DNA of 64,000 bases from Treponema sp. (GCA_016286535.1 JAEESZ010000001.1:186001-250000); one strand, 5' to 3'; positions 1 through 9,107 are shown, counted from the stretch's first letter. A program made the numbers and translations. Notes: generated by a model not told the origin, from the letters alone.

Positions 1-475
1 TTGCAGAACCAAATCCAGTTCCAGAACTTGAATCAACAAGACCAAAGAGATAGTAATCTACATCTGTACCGGCAGTAATATAGAACTGTTCATTAATTTT
101 ATAGTTTGCAGTTACATCAAGACCTGCTCCAATGAACATTGCAAGTCCACCGCCAAAAATAAAATTAATATCTGCTACTGGTGCTAATACCAGAGAGAAT
201 TTTTCTGTATTTAAAGGACGAATTGCTACACCTATTTTTGTATCAATAGAAATACCACCATTTGCCTTATTAAAATAAGCAGCAGAATAAAGACCTACAC
301 TTTCTGTAAAGTAGTTATCTCCAGTAATACCAACACCAAACATTGTAGCTTTTGCTCCGCCGTTGTTTAATCCCATGAATGTAGGAACATCAATCTGGAT
401 AGAAAAATCTTTTTCTGTAGCAAAAGCACCAAAAGTTAATGTCATTAAAAGTGCCAAAACAGCAAATTTTTTCAT
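1..475 (-). CDS. Secreted beta-barrel-like protein, 3' end outside window
   Basis: The gene starts at an ATG whose last base is 475 and stays open to the window edge (about 158 codons visible). It has a typical signal peptide over about residues 1-20, ending in F-A. The rest alternates short hydrophobic and polar strands rich in Gly, Asn, Tyr and Phe, as in small outer-membrane or periplasmic beta-barrel proteins. It is a clear paralogue of the next gene upstream (500-1021): both share the E-K-D after the signal peptide, an I-R-P-L/I-N segment, a G-A-G-L-D-V-T-A-N-Y-K stretch and similar length. A GGAG ribosome site precedes the ATG. No specific function can be assigned. Confidence 0.75.
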   Translation of the reverse strand, partial: MKKFAVLALLMTLTFGAFATEKDFSIQIDVPTFMGLNNGGAKATMFGVGITGDNYFTESVGLYSAAYFNKANGGISIDTKIGVAIRPLNTEKFSLVLAPVADINFIFGGGLAMFIGAGLDVTANYKINEQFYITAGTDVDYYLFGLVDSSSGTGFGSA

Positions 476-499
476 TTTCAATCTCCTTTTGTTTATTTT

Positions 500-1021
500 T
501 TACATCTGAAATGTAATACCTAAATGAGGTGTAAATTTAAGTAATTTGCAGGCACCAGAACCTGTACCACCAGAAGCTAATAACATCTGATAGAAGTCAA
601 AACCAGAATTTAAGCCACCAGAAACATAGAATGTATCAGAAACTTTATAATTAGCAGTTACATCAAGACCTGCTCCAAAATCTAAAATCATCACAGAATC
701 AGCAAGAAGGAAATCTACGTTTGCTACAGGCGAAATTAATAAAGAAAATTTATCAAGATTTATAGGACGAATGGAAACTCCAATATTTGTATCCATATTC
801 ATTCCACCACCACGAATAAAACCAAAATCTACACTTGAATAAAATGAAAGCTTTTCAGAAAGCCAGTTGTTTCCGGCAATACCAAAGGCAATTGCAGGAA
901 TTTTAGCATCATTTCCAAGATTAATGATTGTAGGTGTGCTAAAATTGATAGACATATCTTTTTCCTGAGCAAATAAGCTTACAGAAAAACACATAAGAAG
1001 GGCTAAAACTAACTTTTTCAT
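500..1021 (-). CDS. Secreted beta-barrel-like protein, tandem paralogue
   Basis: 173 residues with a signal peptide of about 18 residues (positive K-K start, hydrophobic core, cleavage after F-A). The mature part is predicted as beta strands with aromatic residues and ends in F-Q-M. A terminal aromatic-X-hydrophobic pattern is seen in outer-membrane barrels. It lies 24 nt upstream of its paralogue at 1-475 and is probably cotranscribed with it from the promoter at 1073-1101. A GGAG site lies just before the ATG. The pair looks like a recent tandem duplication that has since diverged. The family is not recognised beyond 'secreted barrel-like'. Confidence 0.8.
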   Translation of the reverse strand: MKKLVLALLMCFSVSLFAQEKDMSINFSTPTIINLGNDAKIPAIAFGIAGNNWLSEKLSFYSSVDFGFIRGGGMNMDTNIGVSIRPINLDKFSLLISPVANVDFLLADSVMILDFGAGLDVTANYKVSDTFYVSGGLNSGFDFYQMLLASGGTGSGACKLLKFTPHLGITFQM

Positions 1022-1072
1022 AAATATCTCCTTTTTTTAAGTTTACCCGAATAACTAATTGTTATTTAACAA

Positions 1073-1101
1073 AGAATGACATATAGAGGCCATTACGTCA
1101 A
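1073..1101 (-). promoter_or_regulatory. Candidate promoter for the barrel-protein pair
   Basis: On the minus strand, TTGACG (1096-1101) and CATTCT (1073-1078) are separated by 17 nt, with TGT before the -10. A perfect 6-bp inverted repeat (1050-1066, arms AATAAC/GTTATT) lies between this promoter and the gene's AAGGAGAT ribosome site. It could be an operator or a 5' stem-loop. Assigned by eye. Confidence 0.4.
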
Positions 1102-1139
1102 GTTAAAATTTTTCGGGCATAAACTCTTAGGAGATTTCA

Positions 1140-1170
1140 CCTACAGAAAGGATTTTTCCCCTTCTGCAGG
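1140..1170 (-). terminator. Hairpin after the 1184-1837 gene
   Basis: A 13-bp stem (1140-1152 with 1158-1170, including G-U pairs on the minus-strand RNA) encloses a 5-nt A loop. It lies just past the stop of the barrel gene at 1184. No U-run follows, so it may be a stability or processing hairpin rather than an intrinsic terminator. Confidence 0.4.
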
Positions 1171-1183
1171 CAATAATAATTAA

Positions 1184-1837
1184 TTATAAATGATAACCTA
1201 AACCAACAGAAGGAACTACATAAAGCCCTTTTGTATCTTTTTCTGTTCCGTCTGAATAGATTGTCTTAAACTGGAAGATTACAGGACAGTTTGCATTTAA
1301 ATATAATTTCTTATTTACTTTAAACTGTGCATTTATAGCAGCACCAGCTCCAAGGTAAGTAACTTTACTTACAGAATCTCCGGATTTTGCAGCTCTCCAG
1401 TCAAAAGACATGCCTGGTACTACATAAAGGGTATAAGTCTTGCTTGAAGAGATGTTAATTGCAGGACCCACAAAAAGATTAAAGGAAGTAAAAGAATCAT
1501 ACAAATCTGAGTAATTTGTTTTTGAACTTCCTGTAGTTACTGTATTACCAACGGTTGTAGTAGTTTTGGTAGAAACTGACTGAGGGAAGTAAAGTCCTAA
1601 ATCTGCTCTTACACCAAACTGCTTTGTAAACATTGCCTGAACCCCGATATCTCCACCAAGGCCAAGTTCTGTATTATGAGCAACATAAGAAGTTTTTACC
1701 CCAAAAACTGTTTCTGACCAGCTTGATTTTGTAAAATCAAGAGGAAGGGCAAAGTTTGCATCAAAAGATAAATCTACTGCATAAGCAGAACCCAAAAGAA
1801 GAAAAGCCGAAAGAAGGCCTGTTAATAATTTTTTCAT
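1184..1837 (-). CDS. Secreted outer-membrane-type beta-barrel protein
   Basis: 217 residues. Residues 1-20 form a signal peptide ending A-Y-A. The mature region has repeated strand-like segments with Gly and aromatic residues, including a low-complexity Thr/Val loop around residues 90-105, as in exposed loops of porin-like proteins. The ATG lies inside the end of the upstream gene (4-nt overlap with 1834-4020), so translation is probably coupled. It is last in the minus-strand set M23 peptidase, zinc ribbon, deacetylase-like protein, barrel. The precise family is not recognised. Confidence 0.8.
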   Translation of the reverse strand: MKKLLTGLLSAFLLLGSAYAVDLSFDANFALPLDFTKSSWSETVFGVKTSYVAHNTELGLGGDIGVQAMFTKQFGVRADLGLYFPQSVSTKTTTTVGNTVTTGSSKTNYSDLYDSFTSFNLFVGPAINISSSKTYTLYVVPGMSFDWRAAKSGDSVSKVTYLGAGAAINAQFKVNKKLYLNANCPVIFQFKTIYSDGTEKDTKGLYVVPSVGLGYHL

Positions 1838-4020
1838 AAATCCTCCACTTTTACCAATTCGAAGCCGTTATCAAGTAAGGCACAAATTAATAAATCTAAA
1901 TAATCATACAAAGGGCGGGCATTTTTTACAAGAGAGCTGCCCAAAGACACAGGTACAATTCCGCTTCCGGTTTTCTTAAGGGTATTGCAGTATTCCTGAA
2001 TAAGCTGGTCTGCGTTCAAATCTTTATTTAAGTCCCCGTCGTTAATTGAATGAAAGGAATTAACATAAGAATAACCGGCCTTAGCGGCATAATCAATTAA
2101 CTGAGAACTTACGCTGTAATAAGGCGCATGCCAGTAAAGACAAAGTTCATTATTTGTAGTTACATAAAATTCATCTTCATTTCTTGCAAGTCCCCTTCTT
2201 ATAAAATCTTCATCAATTACAAAGGAATCGTCCATAAGATTTGCAGAAGAAAAGAACATGGAACCGCAGTTATAACCGTTTAAGACAATCTGCCTGGTTT
2301 CCTGAGGGAAGCGGCGGATAAACTCTCCGTTTATAAAGAAGGTTGCAGGAACATTGTACTCTTTTAAAGATGATATGATACGGGCAAGTCCGTCTGTATT
2401 ATCATAAGCATCAAAAACAAGGGCTGCTTTTTTTGTATTTGTACTTTTTGCTACGCTCTGGGCAAAAAGAGCTTTTGTAACGGCTTTTTTACTCAGCATG
2501 CGCACATAAAGGGCATTTTCAAAAGAATTGTTTGAAGTTGATGCGGTAAAAACCCTGTATCTTCCATTCTGGGTAATTCCTTTAGAAAGGGGCTGGGCAG
2601 ACTGAGTTTTCCAGGTAGCTTTTTCCTGATTGTATTTATAAAAAAGATTATCAGAAACCTGGGCAACAATTTCTTTTTCATCATCATCCCAGCAGCCTTT
2701 AAGGGCAGAAGAAAGAGTTACAATTTCGTAAGTATTTGTAAGAAGGCTCCATTTTTTAATGGTGTTTTCGCCTCCAACATAAAGGGCATTTCTGTTTATC
2801 CAGCAGAGAGAAGATACTTTTTCGCCGTTAAGCTCTGCAATCTTCTGCCAGTTGTTAATATCATAAACCCAGCAGGATTTATTTGCGAAAAATGCAACCT
2901 TTGAACCATCAGGAGAAAGATAAGGTTTTCCGGCTTCCTGAATATCAAGAACTCTGGTTGCCTTTACATCAAAACGATAGACAGCTCCCTGTTCGTTTGC
3001 ACCGTTGTAAGGAAGTTTTCTCTGCCATAAAACCGGCTGGCCCGCATTGTTCCAGAATACATAAGTATCTACCAGAGAAGCCTGGGAATCTGTATATGGG
3101 CGGGAATAAATTACATCAAGATAATCTAAATTTGTAGACTGACTCTTTAAATATGAAAAGATTTTATCATTCTGAACAACAACAATAGCATTTACTGCAT
3201 CATTTGTATAAAAACGGTCGGTCTGAGAATTAAAGCGGAAAGGAAGACGGCCCATGGCTGTTCCCTGCCCTATTATGCCAGAATATAAACCAAGGGTATA
3301 AAGTTCCTTGGAATTGATTTTATAGAGAATACAGTCATCAACATAGGCCAGATATTTTGAACTTGTCCAGCAGACAGAATTAATTGTACCCCGGCCTATC
3401 TTTCTGTATTTTTCATCTACTTCAACACCCCTGAGCACGGCCTCCGGATTACAGAAATAGACCACCCCATTATTTTCGTAGAGCAGCACACTGCTGTCTG
3501 CAGACCACTTTACAGGTACATCTTCGTAAGAGTTTAAAACAGAATCGCAGACAATAACGCTTTTATTACTGTTGATATTCTGAATTACCAGGGAACCTGA
3601 ACAAATACCGTTTTTTTCTATTTTACAAATGTATTTTCCGTCAGGACTGGCGCTGTAAGGACTGGTAGGAAGGGCATTAACAGGAAGTTTTTCCGAAAAA
3701 TTAATCCATTCAAGTTTTTCTGTTATGGAAGAATAACGGGCAGTACCATAACGGTTACGAATCTGCAATACAGTTCCGTTATCAAGAAGTTCCATCTGTT
3801 CAGGAAAAACTGTTAATGGAGCAGGATTTTTTTCTGCCGAGCCATCCTTAAGCTTTACATAAAAAAGAGTGTTATAAGGATATACCCCAGGCATCTGCTG
3901 ATTTATGGTAAAAAGTACTTCATCATTTTTATTTATTGAGGGATTTCCAAAAGATATTTTTGCAGAAAGAGGAATTATGGAAGCAAAAAATAAAATTAAA
4001 GATAAGAGGATTTTTCTCAT
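1834..4020 (-). CDS. Secreted beta-propeller/NodB-like protein with inactive deacetylase site
   Basis: 728 residues with a signal peptide (about 1-20). Residues about 25-500 look like a TolB/WD40-type propeller (repeated W-S-x-D-S and S-P-D-G-K motifs). Residues 530-728 resemble the polysaccharide deacetylase (NodB) fold: V-F-D-A at 535-538, N-V-P-A-T-F-F at 555-561, and an H-A-P-Y motif at 631-634 in place of R-P-P-Y/F. The usual metal triad Asp-His-His is replaced: the second Asp of F-D-D is Ala538, and the H-x3-5-H motif has Met588 and Ser592. By family knowledge it should not be a metal-dependent deacetylase, although the fold seems intact. It overlaps both neighbours by 4 nt (ATGA type). 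A role in sugar or peptidoglycan binding at the envelope is inference. Confidence 0.75.
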   Translation of the reverse strand: MRKILLSLILFFASIIPLSAKISFGNPSINKNDEVLFTINQQMPGVYPYNTLFYVKLKDGSAEKNPAPLTVFPEQMELLDNGTVLQIRNRYGTARYSSITEKLEWINFSEKLPVNALPTSPYSASPDGKYICKIEKNGICSGSLVIQNINSNKSVIVCDSVLNSYEDVPVKWSADSSVLLYENNGVVYFCNPEAVLRGVEVDEKYRKIGRGTINSVCWTSSKYLAYVDDCILYKINSKELYTLGLYSGIIGQGTAMGRLPFRFNSQTDRFYTNDAVNAIVVVQNDKIFSYLKSQSTNLDYLDVIYSRPYTDSQASLVDTYVFWNNAGQPVLWQRKLPYNGANEQGAVYRFDVKATRVLDIQEAGKPYLSPDGSKVAFFANKSCWVYDINNWQKIAELNGEKVSSLCWINRNALYVGGENTIKKWSLLTNTYEIVTLSSALKGCWDDDEKEIVAQVSDNLFYKYNQEKATWKTQSAQPLSKGITQNGRYRVFTASTSNNSFENALYVRMLSKKAVTKALFAQSVAKSTNTKKAALVFDAYDNTDGLARIISSLKEYNVPATFFINGEFIRRFPQETRQIVLNGYNCGSMFFSSANLMDDSFVIDEDFIRRGLARNEDEFYVTTNNELCLYWHAPYYSVSSQLIDYAAKAGYSYVNSFHSINDGDLNKDLNADQLIQEYCNTLKKTGSGIVPVSLGSSLVKNARPLYDYLDLLICALLDNGFELVKVEDL

Positions 4021-4253
4021 TTATGCATCTCCGCACTTAATACTAAAACTGAAAGTTCTCTTTCAAGATTATCCAGTTCTTCTTCTAATTTTTCAATCTG
4101 ATTAAGCTTATTCTGACGCATCTTTTCTTCATTCATTTCCAGATGCAGTCTTTGAGATTCATTATTTTCCTGATTGATTTTTGAATAACCGCACCAGGGA
4201 CAATAAAAAAACTCTTTCTGTATAATTTTTCCACAACCTTGACAAATACACAT
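4017..4253 (-). CDS. Small zinc-ribbon protein with coiled coil
   Basis: 78 residues. C-x2-C near the start (C-Q-G-C) and C-x2-C about 15 residues later (C-P-W-C-G-Y) form a rubredoxin-like zinc ribbon. A charged helical tail with heptad-like Leu/Ile follows to the end. A strong purine-rich ribosome site lies 7-10 nt before the ATG. The stop overlaps the start of the next gene (ATGA). It is cytoplasmic with no signal peptide. Its place between the M23 peptidase and the deacetylase-like gene suggests a small regulatory or adaptor protein, but no function is known to me. Confidence 0.75.
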   Translation of the reverse strand: MCICQGCGKIIQKEFFYCPWCGYSKINQENNESQRLHLEMNEEKMRQNKLNQIEKLEEELDNLERELSVLVLSAEMHK

Positions 4254-4278
4254 TTGCTTTCCCCTTCCTATCTAAAGC

Positions 4279-5487
4279 TTATTTATTTAACACAGTCATT
4301 GGATCCATCATTTTTCCATTTTTGTAAACGGTAAAATGAAGATGTGGTCCTGTAGAATAGCCTGTACTTCCAACAAGTCCTATTTTTGTTCCCTGGCTAA
4401 CCCACTGACCTTTACTTCCAATTATTTTTGACATATGGGCATACAAAGTCTGATAACCGTTTCCATGATCAATAATCACATAGTTTCCATAAACCCTGCT
4501 TACTCCGGCTGTAGCAATAGTTCCACTCATTGCAGCATAAATTGGAGTTCCTGTAGGACAGGCCAAATCTGTACCTGTATGGAAAGATTTTACATTTGCA
4601 ATTGGGTCAATGCGGTAACCGTAAGGAGATGACCAGCGGAATTTTGCCTTAATTGGCATGGTAAATAATTCACCCATAGCCTCTTTTAAAGATTTCTGAT
4701 CCATTGCAGCACCAGGAATAAAAAGCTGCTGGCCTTTTGCAAGCACTTCTGATGAAAGTTCATTTACATCAAGCAGGGTTTCAAGTTTTACATTATATTT
4801 TTTTACGATTGAATCAAGATTATCTCCCTGCTTTACAACGTAAACAATTCCGTCGATTGAAGGGATTTTTAATTTTTGACCGGCACCAAGCTGTCTTACA
4901 TTTCCAATATCATTTACAGAAATTAAAGTAGAAATATTTCTTAAGCCGAATTTTTTTGTAATTCCGCTGATTGTATCTCCATTCTTTACCTTGTAAGTCT
5001 GATAGCTTACCGGCTGACTGTAAGAAACGTTGACTGCAGTTACGTCAAGAAGGTTTCCGGCATCATCATAATCAACCCGGCCTTCGAGGGCAAAAGCGGC
5101 CATAAGCTTGTTTAAGGCTTCCAGGTCCGAACTGTCGGTGGAAGGGAGCTTAATTGCTCCGGTAAAGTTCTGTCTCCAGGCTGCAAAAGTGTGAATGCCA
5201 AGAAATGCAGAAGTAAGCAGGAAAAGGGCCAGAAAAGAAAGGCCTATTTTCTTAATATTGTTTTTGAAAGCTTCTCCCGTTACAGAAAGACATCTTCCTG
5301 TGAACAAAAAGAAAGCATTCAAAGAGATTTTTGGCCTGATTCTCTGGGCACCAAAACTTCTTAATTCTGTATTGAATTCAGAATAAGTGATGCTGGCAGC
5401 AGAAGACTTGCGTGATTTATGTTCAAAAAACCAGTTATTATTTTTTCTAACTTTTGGACTATTCTGTACGTAACTAATTATTTCCAT
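4279..5487 (-). CDS. Membrane-anchored LysM-LysM-M23 peptidase
   Basis: 402 residues: a cytoplasmic N-terminus, one transmembrane segment (about 82-104), LysM domains at about 165-208 and 215-258, and an M23 (LytM-like) zinc endopeptidase domain from about 281 to 398. Zinc and active-site residues are present: H303 and D307 (H-x3-D), H351 (Y-A-H-M) and H382/H384 (H-L-H). By family it cleaves or remodels peptidoglycan cross-bridges, with LysM binding the glycan. It is anchored rather than secreted freely and has an unusually long cytoplasmic tail (about 80 residues). It is divergent from the PBP gene at 5596, which fits a shared cell-wall role. The zinc-ribbon gene follows 25 nt downstream. 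Confidence 0.92.
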   Translation of the reverse strand: MEIISYVQNSPKVRKNNNWFFEHKSRKSSAASITYSEFNTELRSFGAQRIRPKISLNAFFLFTGRCLSVTGEAFKNNIKKIGLSFLALFLLTSAFLGIHTFAAWRQNFTGAIKLPSTDSSDLEALNKLMAAFALEGRVDYDDAGNLLDVTAVNVSYSQPVSYQTYKVKNGDTISGITKKFGLRNISTLISVNDIGNVRQLGAGQKLKIPSIDGIVYVVKQGDNLDSIVKKYNVKLETLLDVNELSSEVLAKGQQLFIPGAAMDQKSLKEAMGELFTMPIKAKFRWSSPYGYRIDPIANVKSFHTGTDLACPTGTPIYAAMSGTIATAGVSRVYGNYVIIDHGNGYQTLYAHMSKIIGSKGQWVSQGTKIGLVGSTGYSTGPHLHFTVYKNGKMMDPMTVLNK

Positions 5488-5530
5488 ACGTCAATTTTCG
5501 GTTTTTTTAAAAGTTAGTTTAGTCTTTTTA

Positions 5531-5550
5531 TAAGAGAGCTTTTTCTCTTA
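5531..5550. repeat. Hairpin between the divergent M23 and PBP genes
   Basis: A perfect 7-bp inverted repeat (TAAGAGA / TCTCTTA, 6-nt loop) lies near the centre of the 108-nt divergent intergenic region. It may be a shared operator or part of a 5' leader. No adjacent T-run favours termination. Confidence 0.35.
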
Positions 5551-5595
5551 CTTATGGATTTTTTACGAGTTACGGAGTATAGTTAAAATATATTT

Positions 5596-7470
5596 ATGAA
5601 CAAGTATTTTAAGCCTAGAAGATTAATATTCTTTTTTACAGTTTGCGCACTTTTTATTATTGCACTGATTGTAACTTATGCAAAACTTGCTTTTGCGCCG
5701 GTTACTCCAATTGCAAAAAAGAAGCCTGCGGTAGAAAGAGGTTCCATTGTAGACCGCTACGGTTATCCTCTTGCAGTTCAGACGAATTTCTACCACATGG
5801 GAGTTTCTGTAAAAAATCTCAGGGACAGTACAAAATCAAAGGAACAGTTTGCCCAGAACATAGCAGAACCACTCAGCCTTAGCGTGGAAGATGTTCTTAA
5901 AATACTCAACACCTCAAAAAGCTTTGTTTACCTTAAAAAGAAAATGACTCAGACAGAATATGAAGGAGTCAAAGCTGTAACAGATAAATACAATTACAAT
6001 TTTGTAAGCTATGAAAAAATTCCGGGACGAAACTATCCTAATCACGCCCTGTCTTCCCAGCTGATTGGTTTTATGGGAGACGACGGAAAGGGCCTGGCAG
6101 GAATAGAGTTTTCACAGCAAAATATTCTGCAGCCGGAAATTACAGAAGACAGCAGCGAAGAAGTTCACGGAAAAAACATTTACCTTACTATAGATGAAAA
6201 CCTTCAGTACAAGCTGGAACAGATTTCTTACAAAACAATGAAAGAAACCCAGGCTGAAAGTATGATGCTTATTGCGGCAGATTCCAGAAACGGAGAGATT
6301 CTTTCCTATATAAGTCTTCCAAATTCAGACTTAAATGAATACGGAGCTTCCAGTCAGGAAAGCCGTGTTGACCGTCCTGCCATGTATGCCTATGAACCGG
6401 GTTCAGTTTTTAAAATTTTTACGGTAGGAATTGCCTACGATGAACATAAAATTTCTCCTAACGACAGTTTTTTCTGCGACGGTATATATGAGCAGAAAAC
6501 AAAAGGAGAAACTGTCCGCATTAAATGTCTGGAACACCACGGCTGGTGTACTCCAAGAGACGGACTGCGTTATTCCTGCAATGATGTTCTGGGCCAGATT
6601 GCTGCCCGGGTGGACGAAGATGTATTTATAGAAAGAATCAGACTTCTGGGCTTTGGTGAAAAAACCGGAGTTGAACTTCCAAGCGAAACAACTGGCTCTG
6701 TAAAGGACACAACAAGCCGTCTCTGGTCTGCAAGATCTCAGGCAACAATTGCAATTGGTCAGGAAATTTCTGTTTCTGCCCTGCAGATGGTTCAGGCAAC
6801 AACTGCAATTGCAAACGGCGGACTTCCGGTTCAGCTTACAGTTATAAAACAGATTACAAATAAAGACGGTTCTATTTATTACAGTCATGAACCTTCTTAC
6901 AAGCAGAGAGTTTTCAGTAAACAGACTGCAGATTATATTTTGAGCTGTATGGAAACTGTTGCAACAGCTGGAACCGGAAGCCGGGCAAACTTAAATGATA
7001 TTTCCATTGGTGTAAAAACCGGTACTGCCCAGATGGCAGATAAAGAAAACGGAGGCTACAGCCAGACAGACTTCCTTTCTAACTGTATGGCTATTTTCCC
7101 CGTAGAAGACCCTCAGATTGTACTTTATATTGTTGTAGAAAAAGCTAAGGGCGAAAACTACGCCGGACGAATTGTAGCCCCTGTTATTGCAGAAGCTGCA
7201 GATGTAATTATTGACCACCTGGGAATGAGCCGTGGCAGCGCCGCCTCTTTAGAGCATAACGGAAGAATAACAATTTCCAATACCAATTCAATTAAGATTG
7301 GCTCTACCGTTCCGGACTTTACAGGAAAATCAAAGAGGGAACTTTTACCTCTGATAGAAAACAAGTCTGTTCAGCTCCACATTAACGGAAGCGGCTGGGT
7401 TGTTTCTCAGGATCCAGCCCCAGGCACACCAATTACGGAGAACATGGTAATTGAACTCAATCTGGAATAA
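5596..7470 (+). CDS. ftsI: FtsI/PBP2-type penicillin-binding protein with PASTA domain
   Basis: 624 residues: a short cytoplasmic tail, one transmembrane helix (about 11-30), a dimerisation domain starting with an E-R-G-x-I-x-D-R motif at 47-54, and a transpeptidase domain. The three active-site motifs are present: S270-V-F-K273, S327-C-N329 and K474-T-G476. A single PASTA domain occupies about 568-624. This is the class B PBP (division transpeptidase) layout. It cross-links peptidoglycan in the periplasm and binds beta-lactams. The ftsI name is a family-level choice, and an elongation PBP2 is possible. The last 20 nt overlap the next gene, so the two are probably coupled. Confidence 0.9.
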   Translation: MNKYFKPRRLIFFFTVCALFIIALIVTYAKLAFAPVTPIAKKKPAVERGSIVDRYGYPLAVQTNFYHMGVSVKNLRDSTKSKEQFAQNIAEPLSLSVEDVLKILNTSKSFVYLKKKMTQTEYEGVKAVTDKYNYNFVSYEKIPGRNYPNHALSSQLIGFMGDDGKGLAGIEFSQQNILQPEITEDSSEEVHGKNIYLTIDENLQYKLEQISYKTMKETQAESMMLIAADSRNGEILSYISLPNSDLNEYGASSQESRVDRPAMYAYEPGSVFKIFTVGIAYDEHKISPNDSFFCDGIYEQKTKGETVRIKCLEHHGWCTPRDGLRYSCNDVLGQIAARVDEDVFIERIRLLGFGEKTGVELPSETTGSVKDTTSRLWSARSQATIAIGQEISVSALQMVQATTAIANGGLPVQLTVIKQITNKDGSIYYSHEPSYKQRVFSKQTADYILSCMETVATAGTGSRANLNDISIGVKTGTAQMADKENGGYSQTDFLSNCMAIFPVEDPQIVLYIVVEKAKGENYAGRIVAPVIAEAADVIIDHLGMSRGSAASLEHNGRITISNTNSIKIGSTVPDFTGKSKRELLPLIENKSVQLHINGSGWVVSQDPAPGTPITENMVIELNLE

Positions 7471-9043
7471 TAACATAGAAGCTTTCAGGCAAAGGTTTCC
7501 TCAGCTTTCGAAGATGTACGAAGATACTATTGTGCAGCTTGGAAAAGCATTGAAGGAGGGGGACCTGCCGCCCTTCTGGGAAATTAAAAGCGCAAAATCT
7601 GGGGAGATAAGCGCGGTGGAAGGGGGACTTTCCCTGCACTCCGCTTACAATCCGGTAAGGGAAGCAGGCAATGCCGTAAAACAAAAGGAAGTTGCAGAAA
7701 AATCCATCACAATCTTCTTTGGTTTTGGTCTTGGCTATCACCTTATTGAATGGGCAAAAGAATACAAAAATACAAATAAAAAACTCATCATAATTGAACC
7801 GGACATTGCTCATTTTTTTGCAGCCTTAAGTCTTCTGGACTGGAAGGAAGTTTTTAAAGTCCAGCAGCTGGTTATTGCCTTAAACTGTCAGGAAGAAAAT
7901 ATTTTAAGCCTTATAGAAGACCAGAATAAAGTAAACATTGGAAACACGGGAGTTTCTGATTCCTTTATTTTTAATCTGCCACCCTTTACAGCCCATGCCC
8001 AGAATTATTTTAATACTGTAAAAACCATCATAGACAGAAATATTCAGAAAAATAAAATTAATGAAGCAACCCTTAAAAAGTTCGGAAAGCTCTGGTGCAA
8101 AAACTCCTTAAAAAATGCCCTGCAGCTTTCAAGACTTTCGGGAATCTCTTCTTTAGAAAATAAAACAAAGGCTCCTTTTTTGCTTCTTGGAGCAGGCCCT
8201 TCCTTAGAAGAAGTTCTTCCCTACCTTAAGGAACTGAACAGGCATTTTATAACCATCAGCGTAGAAACCGCTCTTGGCGTATTATTAAAAAATGATTTTC
8301 AGCCGGATTTTATTATTCTGCTGGATCCCCAGTACTGGGCCTACAAACACATTGCAGGACTGCATGCAAAAAAAAGTATCCTGATTACAGAAATTACCGC
8401 CTACCCCAGCTGCTTTACCTTTGACTGCTCTCAGATTCTTCTTTGCGCTTCACAATTTCCAGTCGGAAAATATTTTGAAAAAAAGCTTGCCATTAATCTA
8501 GGCGACCTAGGGACTGGAGGCTCTGTTGCTTCTTCTGCATGGAATTTTGCTCATTTTGCAGGCTCAGAAATAATTTATACCGCAGGACTTGATCTGGCCT
8601 TCCCTGAAAAAGAAACCCACATAAGAGGTTCTTCTGCTGAACAGACTTTTCATAAAATATCAGAAAAAAGAAACAGCTCAGAAAAAATGGGCTTAAGAAG
8701 TCTTTTTAGTGCAAATGCCCAAAAAGGAACAGACTACAGGGGAATGCCGGTTCTTACAGATTCAAGAATGAAGATGTTTGCCTGGTGGTTTGAAAGCCGT
8801 CTTGCAGCCTGTCCTCAGGTAAAAACCTATACCCTCTGCCCTAAAGGCTTAAAGATTCCCGGAATTGAAGTTGCTTCAATAGAAAAAGCCCTTAGCCTGC
8901 CCCTTATTGAAAAAGAAAAAAATGATTTTATTAAGAGCATAAAAAAATCCTGCGCGGACGAAGAAAAAATCAGGGAACTTTTAAAGAACTTTCCTCAAAA
9001 AGACTTTATTGAAGAAAATGATTTTTTACTCCCCTATTTGTAA
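7451..9043 (+). CDS. DUF115/MptE-like (Maf-type) protein
   Basis: 530 residues. An F-F-G-F-G-L-G-Y-H motif with an I-I-E-P-D segment (about 83-115) and a second block with L-G-A-G-P-S-L and D-F-I-I-L-L-D-P match the 6-hydroxymethylpterin pyrophosphokinase MptE-like / motility-associated glycosyltransferase family (DUF115). Members in flagellated bacteria modify flagellin with nonulosonic acids. The start is probably the TTG at 7451, inside the PBP gene, because the N-terminal W-N-N-N-I-E-A-F-R-Q-R-F-P stretch is typical of the family. An ATG at 7514 is the alternative. Translation is probably coupled to the PBP. Whether the substrate is flagellin or another surface protein cannot be told. Confidence 0.8.
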   Translation: MNSIWNNNIEAFRQRFPQLSKMYEDTIVQLGKALKEGDLPPFWEIKSAKSGEISAVEGGLSLHSAYNPVREAGNAVKQKEVAEKSITIFFGFGLGYHLIEWAKEYKNTNKKLIIIEPDIAHFFAALSLLDWKEVFKVQQLVIALNCQEENILSLIEDQNKVNIGNTGVSDSFIFNLPPFTAHAQNYFNTVKTIIDRNIQKNKINEATLKKFGKLWCKNSLKNALQLSRLSGISSLENKTKAPFLLLGAGPSLEEVLPYLKELNRHFITISVETALGVLLKNDFQPDFIILLDPQYWAYKHIAGLHAKKSILITEITAYPSCFTFDCSQILLCASQFPVGKYFEKKLAINLGDLGTGGSVASSAWNFAHFAGSEIIYTAGLDLAFPEKETHIRGSSAEQTFHKISEKRNSSEKMGLRSLFSANAQKGTDYRGMPVLTDSRMKMFAWWFESRLAACPQVKTYTLCPKGLKIPGIEVASIEKALSLPLIEKEKNDFIKSIKKSCADEEKIRELLKNFPQKDFIEENDFLLPYL

Positions 9044-9076
9044 TAAAAAAACTGCAGATTATAAAAAAGACAAAAA

Positions 9077-9107
9077 AAAACTGCCGAAAGGAGGAAACGG
9101 CAGTTTT
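9077..9107 (+). terminator. Intrinsic-terminator-like hairpin
   Basis: Perfect 10-bp stem AAAACTGCCG / CGGCAGTTTT with an 11-nt loop, 34 nt past the stop of the DUF115 gene. On the plus strand it ends in TTTT. On the minus strand the T-run is longer, so it could stop transcription in both directions. Confidence 0.65.

Noticed and set aside
6403..6888. 161-codon minus-strand open frame inside the PBP gene
   Set aside because: It is antisense to conserved transpeptidase motifs, Cys/Asn-rich, and lacks its own signals.
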